DNA of 64,000 nucleotides from positions 1,984,001 to 2,048,000 of the forward strand of contig NEEC01000010.1 in the NCBI GenBank assembly GCA_002189035.1, in the 5' to 3' direction. The DNA is from Utricularia gibba (lineage: Eukaryota > Streptophyta > Magnoliopsida > Lamiales > Lentibulariaceae). Below the pieces are notes generated by a model. It was not told the origin of the DNA. It saw only the letters and a list, made by a program, of their open reading frames with translations, and ran no database searches. Shown piece after piece: positions 59,378 to 64,000 of the stretch; position 1 is the stretch's first letter; every line of letters starts with the position of its first letter. The translations under genes were made by a program, and so were the position numbers.

Positions 59378-61572
59378 TCAAGTGCACTCAAACAGCTCTT
59401 GGTCGGAATCTGACCTGATTTGTTCAAGGAATTTGAGGGCTTCTTCCATTGAAGGCCTGTTATTAGGTTCATAATTCAAACATATTCTAGCAAGCGCTGC
59501 AGTAGCATGGGCAGCCTTGGGAGTATACCTCCCGTTCAGTGAAGTATCCATGATATTCGCCAACTGTGCTTTTTTATGCAAGCGAGGTCGCAACCAATAG
59601 ACGAGGTTGGTCCTCCCATGTGGACGACTCGGATCGTTGACACGTGATCCCGTAAGCATTTCTAGCATCACGACTCCAAAACCATACACATCACACTTGG
59701 CAGTCAAGTGACCTGTGTATGGAAGAAAACCAGTTAGTATTAGAAAGAAATGTATTACAATTCCAAAAGAGATTAATCAGTTTGGTAATAGGAAAACTGT
59801 CTTTCATCAAACGCTCCAGGAAGGATCCCGGTTTCATTTCTCAATCCACAGTGAGGATTCTTACCTGTTTCCATGTACTCAGGAGCAGCATAACCTTTCG
59901 TGCCTATTATCTGGGTGGTTACGTGGCTGAGGTTTTCTGCAGGGCCAGATTTTGCCAGACCAAAATCACCGATCTTTGGACTATACATCTGAGAGGCGAG
60001 TATCAAAAATGAAATGCAAGAAAAACGCTACGCATGATTGCATCCAAAGTTGGCGAGGCGACTTAGCATGAAAGGCTGTGTGTGTGGTCTCATCATGATG
60101 AAAAGAAACTAAAACGCTAGAGGAACTAGCCATGAACTAAACTACAGCATGCATGCAGCATGTGGGGCTTACGTCATGAAGCAATATGTTTGATGTCTTT
60201 ACGTCTCTCCATATAATGTTCAATGAGTGCAACAATGCAAGTCCTCGAGCAACTCCAGTTAGTATTAAAAGCCTCGTATCCCATCCAAGCACTGGACGAT
60301 CCTCTGTTAATAAAAACTGTACATTATAAGGCACTCGTGCTTCATGAATCTGGGTGGTTGGAAGGGAAACATGATCGCTCACTGTTAAAAAGGTGAACAT
60401 CCAGGCTGCCCAATTCCATGAATTCATATACAAGTAGTAGTTCCTTGTCTTCGCAGCAGTAGCCCAGTAGCTTGACCAGGTTAGGATGAGAAATCTTTGT
60501 AAGATGTATGATCTCCGACTGCAAGGACACTATAATAAGCTTTTAAAATGAAGAAACAATATCTATGTACTCCAAAAGCACGGGACAACTTTGCGCTAGA
60601 AAAGCACCCAAGAACAAAAGGCTGGGAAAGTTTTTTCTCGTTATTCAGACAGACAGAAAATTGTAATTGGAATAACACTTCAAAAATAATTGCTCGAATG
60701 ACACTCAGGATACATGGAAAGCAAGCACATGATGATAACTGAGGCAATGAGGAACCAATTAATCATGTTTTGTTACAGTTGAAGTGAGTGCGAGAGATTC
60801 ATGAACTAGGTGAATAAGGACAAAGCTACTGTTATAGACAAGTAAAATGAACAGAAAAACTGCAACCACTTGAGATTTCAAAGTTACCTTCCACTCTGCA
60901 ATCCCTTGCATGCTATCAGAACTCAACCTTTTAACAGCAACTGGGTAGCGTCTTTGAATTCTACCATCAGAATTCTTGAACCAACCTTTATAAACTGTCC
61001 CAAAGCCCCCACTCCCTAGGGCTGTACTGAAGTTTTCTGTAGCGGCCCGCAGTTCTGAAAAGGAGAAGACTCCATCTCCGGGAGCTGTAAAATATGCATT
61101 TTTTCAGTCCAAAGCTGACGAAGAATAGTGTTAATGAAGCTTGGAAGCACGAGTGTTCTTCCAGATCTAAAAATTGCTAGTTTTTTTTATTTTTGACCAG
61201 TGAAAAGATTTATCTAGCATACATGAGAATGCGAAGCTACGGAGTTAAAGATCGCGGACCAGTTTCCCAAATAGCTGTTAAACAGGATCGCAGAAATAGG
61301 ACTACAAAATAGAACCTTCCAGCACAATGCATCCATTTACTTGATGCAGCAGAACTCTCTTGGGGAGGGGAAGTTGGAATAAGAAAAATGTTTCTCGAAT
61401 ATGCTATGCATGATTCAGTACCTGATACTGGAATTGTGGAATCTTCCATTGATGACTCTTTGGTCTTCCAAACTGCATGAAAAGGGAGAAAACGTGCTAG
61501 CTTACCCATCGCAGTTTTTCTTCCATGCTTTTTACTGCCTGACAACATTTGGTTCTTCGATTGTGCCGTCAT
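59378..61572 (-). CDS. Receptor-like cytoplasmic kinase (RLCK VII/PBL type) with WRD catalytic loop
   Basis: Six exons (61572-61422, 61084-60888, 60518-60383, 60303-60173, 59988-59865, 59712-59378) give 357 residues. Kinase motifs in order: [14 protein letters not shown] entry, [11 protein letters not shown] Gly loop, VAVKRL Lys, [20 protein letters not shown], catalytic loop [43 protein letters not shown], and [11 protein letters not shown]. There is no transmembrane segment. The layout fits RLCK VII, cytoplasmic partners of receptor kinases. The usual (H/Y)RD is WRD (TGG); Asp and the Lys/Asn of the loop remain. The N-terminal exon starts inside copy C of the local triplication ([20 protein letters not shown]) and has no Gly2/Cys acylation site, unusual for RLCK VII. 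Confidence 0.88.
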
Positions 61573-62010
61573 ATCTGTGGAGCCAGAATGTATGGTTGTA
61601 AGTGGGAGAAAACCTGTTTTGATAACTGGGACAAACTAAGATACCCTAGTTATTTAAAGCTCACCCACTGCAGTTTTTCTTCCATGCTTTTTACTGTCTG
61701 GCAACATTTGGTTCTTCGACGGTGCCAGTGGGGCTGTTTCATTAGCTGGTCCAAAGTTTAATACCCTAGTTCTCTCGACTCGCTCAGAAAATGAAACTGC
61801 TATGGGAACTGGGATAAACTCAGGTACCTTAGTTTCCTCAAGTTCACCCATTGCAGCTTCTATTCCATGCTTTTTACTGCCTGACAACATTTGGTTATTC
61901 GACTGTGTCATCGGGCTGAGAAGCCAGAGGGTGCGGTAGTAAACGGGAGAAAATCTGTTTTCCTAAGCGGGATAAACTCAGATACCCTAGTTATCTCATT
62001 TGGCATCAAA
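61490..62010 (-). repeat. Three diverged tandem copies of a ~160-185 bp unit between two kinase genes
   Basis: A core reading CAAATGTTGTCAGGCAGTAA on the minus strand, followed by AAAGCATGG, recurs at about 61865-61895 (A), 61682-61712 (B) and 61522-61552 (C). Flanks repeat as well: each unit begins with AACTA(G/A)GGTA(T/C)CT(G/T)AGTTT and ends with AAACTGC(A/G)(G/A)TGGGT. Each has a possible AG acceptor before and a GT donor (GTGAAC, GTGAGC, GTAAGC) after, so the unit resembles a duplicated exon. Copy A overlaps the CrRLK1L C-terminus and stop; copy C holds the RLCK start codon. Confidence 0.85.
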
Positions 62011-64000
62011 GATTTGCCATGTTCCTGCTTTTCCAGTGCAAGTTCCAGGTTTACAATGACATGAGCTAGTGTTGGGCGTTTACTTGGCTCATCATGCAAA
62101 CATTTCTCAACGATCCCAAGAAATACTGCCAGACTATCTGGTGATATTTCCTTTTTTATAGATTCATCAATAATCAAGTCACGTTCACCATTCCAGATTT
62201 TATTCCGAGCCCAGACAATTAGACTGCGCCTATCCTCTGCTGCGAATGGCTCCACTGCTGGTCTGCCACAGAGTACCTCTAACAACACCACACCAAAGGA
62301 GTAAGTGTCACTCTTGGCGGTGAATCTCTGAGTTATGATATAATTTGGGTCCAAGTAACCAGGTGAGCCCTTCACGTGTGTGCTTACTAGACTTTGCAGC
62401 ACCTTCCCACTCTCCCATTTAGCTAAACCAAAATCTGAAACCTTTGCTACAAGCTTTTCACCAAGTAGAATATTTGAGGACTTTATATCACGGTGAATGA
62501 TCTCATGTCCAGTGTGAAGATAGTCTAGCCCCCGAGCAGCTCCAATGCATATGCCCAGTCGTTGGATCCAGGAGAGAGAGGAGGCTTCTGCATTTTTCCT
62601 AGAGAATTTATACAGATGATCAGCCAGCGATCCGCAAGGAATGTACTCATAGACAAGTATCATTTCACGATGCGCCTTGAAGTATCCAATGAGAGAAACC
62701 AGGTTGAGATGCCGCAGATCAGAAAGAGCTTCAATCTCTGTCCAGAACTCACGCTTCCCTTGCTTGGAGTTTGCCTTCAATCGCTTAATGGCCACTGTCT
62801 CCCTTCCATTGTCTATTGTCCCTTTGTAGACGTTGCCAAAGCCTCCCCTTCCAATCAGAAATCGGTCATGGAAGTCATCCGTACTAGATTTGATCTCATC
62901 AAGTGAAAAAAGACGGCATAGCCTTTTAGCCCTTGCGGACGGCTTGTTTTCAGCCACATCTGTGAACTCAACTCCGAGGATCTTTCGCAGGAGGTGAGCA
63001 ATAACGTTGGCCAAACAAATCAAAATAACGATGACATTGGAAAATCCATTTCTACGACCAATAAGCAAGAAGAATGCATGCAGACCAATGAGTGGCGATG
63101 AATTTGGCACTGATGGCAAGATGGGATTTAGGCCTGCAAGACTGTTGTCGAAATTGCTGATCTTGAATATCTCAAATCCCTCAAAAAGATCATTTCCATC
63201 AGTGAATCCATATTCAGAATGGAAGGAAACAACAATGTCACGCTTGGCGTCCCGTTTTCGTCCACTCAGCACCACCATGTAGCTCTTTTGCCATAAGAAA
63301 CCTTCTTCTTTCCTCGACTTCAGAACGTCCTCGGCAGTGGCTGCGACTACCCCATCAATGACAACCGAGAAATCCTTTCCTCCGGCTTCTACAGTTTTGA
63401 GTCCAATCTCAGAGAAGTGAACCCTTACCATGTACCTAAATCCCACATCCACTGATGTCTTCCATGTCATGTTCTTCTCAATCGTTGATTTATCCTTCTG
63501 CTTCAAATTTCTTTTCCATGTGCGTGCAAGGTTTCCTACATCACCAACCAGGGTTGGAACTGAATCCAATTTCATGTCCACTCTTCGCACAATTTCTACA
63601 GCCACACCCCTATCGATATTCTGTCCAACTAGTGGAACCCCATTTGCTCCCCCTGACAGGACAGACCAGAAGGCAGTGAAACAATCTCAATGCCGTTTAC
63701 AAATGCATAAGCCTTGAATAATGGAGACGGTATCGGAGTAAAGATTATATCTAGCGGCTGATTTTCTTCAACCGTCAAGCAAAATTCCTTGACAACAGTA
63801 TCCAGCGCAAGTGCGCGGGCGGTGATGGAGGCACTGAAGTTATATAAAAGAGTGAAGGAACCAGCTTCAACACTGAATAAGTCGGTGATATCCTCGAATC
63901 CCTTACCAAAATGAAGACGGATGAACTTCTCGCCGGGATTGAGCCGAAATCCATACGAAAATTGCGCGCGAGAAACCCGAGCCGTGGAATACGGAACCAT
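61908..64000 (-). CDS. CrRLK1L (FERONIA/HERCULES-type) receptor-like kinase, 5' end beyond window, one-base frame break
   Basis: The malectin-like ectodomain is partly present (SYGFRLNPGEKFIRLHFGKG, DFSVVIDGVVA, GFEIFKISNFDNSLAGLNPI), followed by a hydrophobic segment FSNVIVILICLANVIAHLL and a kinase domain: IGRGGFGNVYKG, VAIKRLK, GYLDYLHTG-type helix (ARGLDYLHTG), HRDIKSSNILL, VSDFGLAKWE, GSPGYLDPNYI, SFGVVLLEVLCG. This is a plasma-membrane wall-integrity/RALF receptor family. The ectodomain frame (64000-63629) and the rest (63605-61908) are offset. One additional G in the run 63649-63653 (C5 on plus) would give the family sequence SGLSCQGGANGVPLVGQN and continue. The single long exon is typical of the family. 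Stop at 61908-61910 overlaps an ATG in repeat copy A. Confidence 0.9.

Overview
This is a nuclear segment of a flowering-plant (angiosperm) genome. The evidence is multi-exon genes with GT-AG introns, many only 60-100 nt long, AT-rich intergenic DNA, and plant-specific families throughout (QUA-type methyltransferase, APR-like, VQ, NAC, EPF, FAF, HIPP, MUB, CC-NBS-LRR, CrRLK1L). I cannot place the lineage further. The window is gene-dense: 27 protein-coding loci, one clear pseudogene and no recognisable intact transposon.

Layout. 1-4.0 kb: 3' part of a QUL-type Golgi methyltransferase, then a 5'-adenylylsulfate-reductase-like thioredoxin-fold protein. 4.4-8.2 kb: an alpha/beta hydrolase and a mitochondrial-type carrier (BTL3-like), divergent from a shared promoter. 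9.2-10 kb: a CFL1-like WW protein. 12.7-17.4 kb: the splicing factor SC35 and a plastid-type SAM methyltransferase. 17.6-20.1 kb: a VQ protein and a syringolide-induced-14-1-1-like gene. 21.3-24.6 kb: a WD40 protein. 28.2-31.8 kb: a polygalacturonase, a two-domain lipid-transfer protein and an EPF2-like peptide. 32-40.4 kb: a plastid-type DnaJ protein, MUB, a FAF-like gene, ribosomal protein eL30 and a HIPP. 41.6-47.5 kb: a group-1 sulfate transporter and a membrane-tethered NAC (ANAC016/017 type), tail to tail. 50-59.2 kb: EXO70, a CC-NBS-LRR, a NAC pseudogene derived from the 45-kb NAC, a p23 co-chaperone and a two-TM protein. 59.4-64 kb: an RLCK and a CrRLK1L kinase, separated by a triplicated ~160-185 bp unit.

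Two themes link neighbours. Cell wall and surface: methyltransferase, polygalacturonase, LTP, EPF and CrRLK1L. Immunity and secretion: EXO70, NLR, p23 and two kinases. Whether either grouping is functional cannot be told from one window.

The most unexpected signal is technical or evolutionary. Five otherwise conserved genes (14-1-1-like, sulfate transporter, NLR, two-TM protein, CrRLK1L) each lose frame, and each is put back in frame by one extra G in a G5 or G6 run. That pattern looks like homopolymer undercalling in the assembly rather than five separate pseudogenes, and it should be settled before any of them is called broken. Other oddities are an EPF2-like peptide with seven instead of eight cysteines, a WW domain without its first Trp, a HIPP without CxxC, an RLCK with WRD instead of HRD, and a 27-base G tract.
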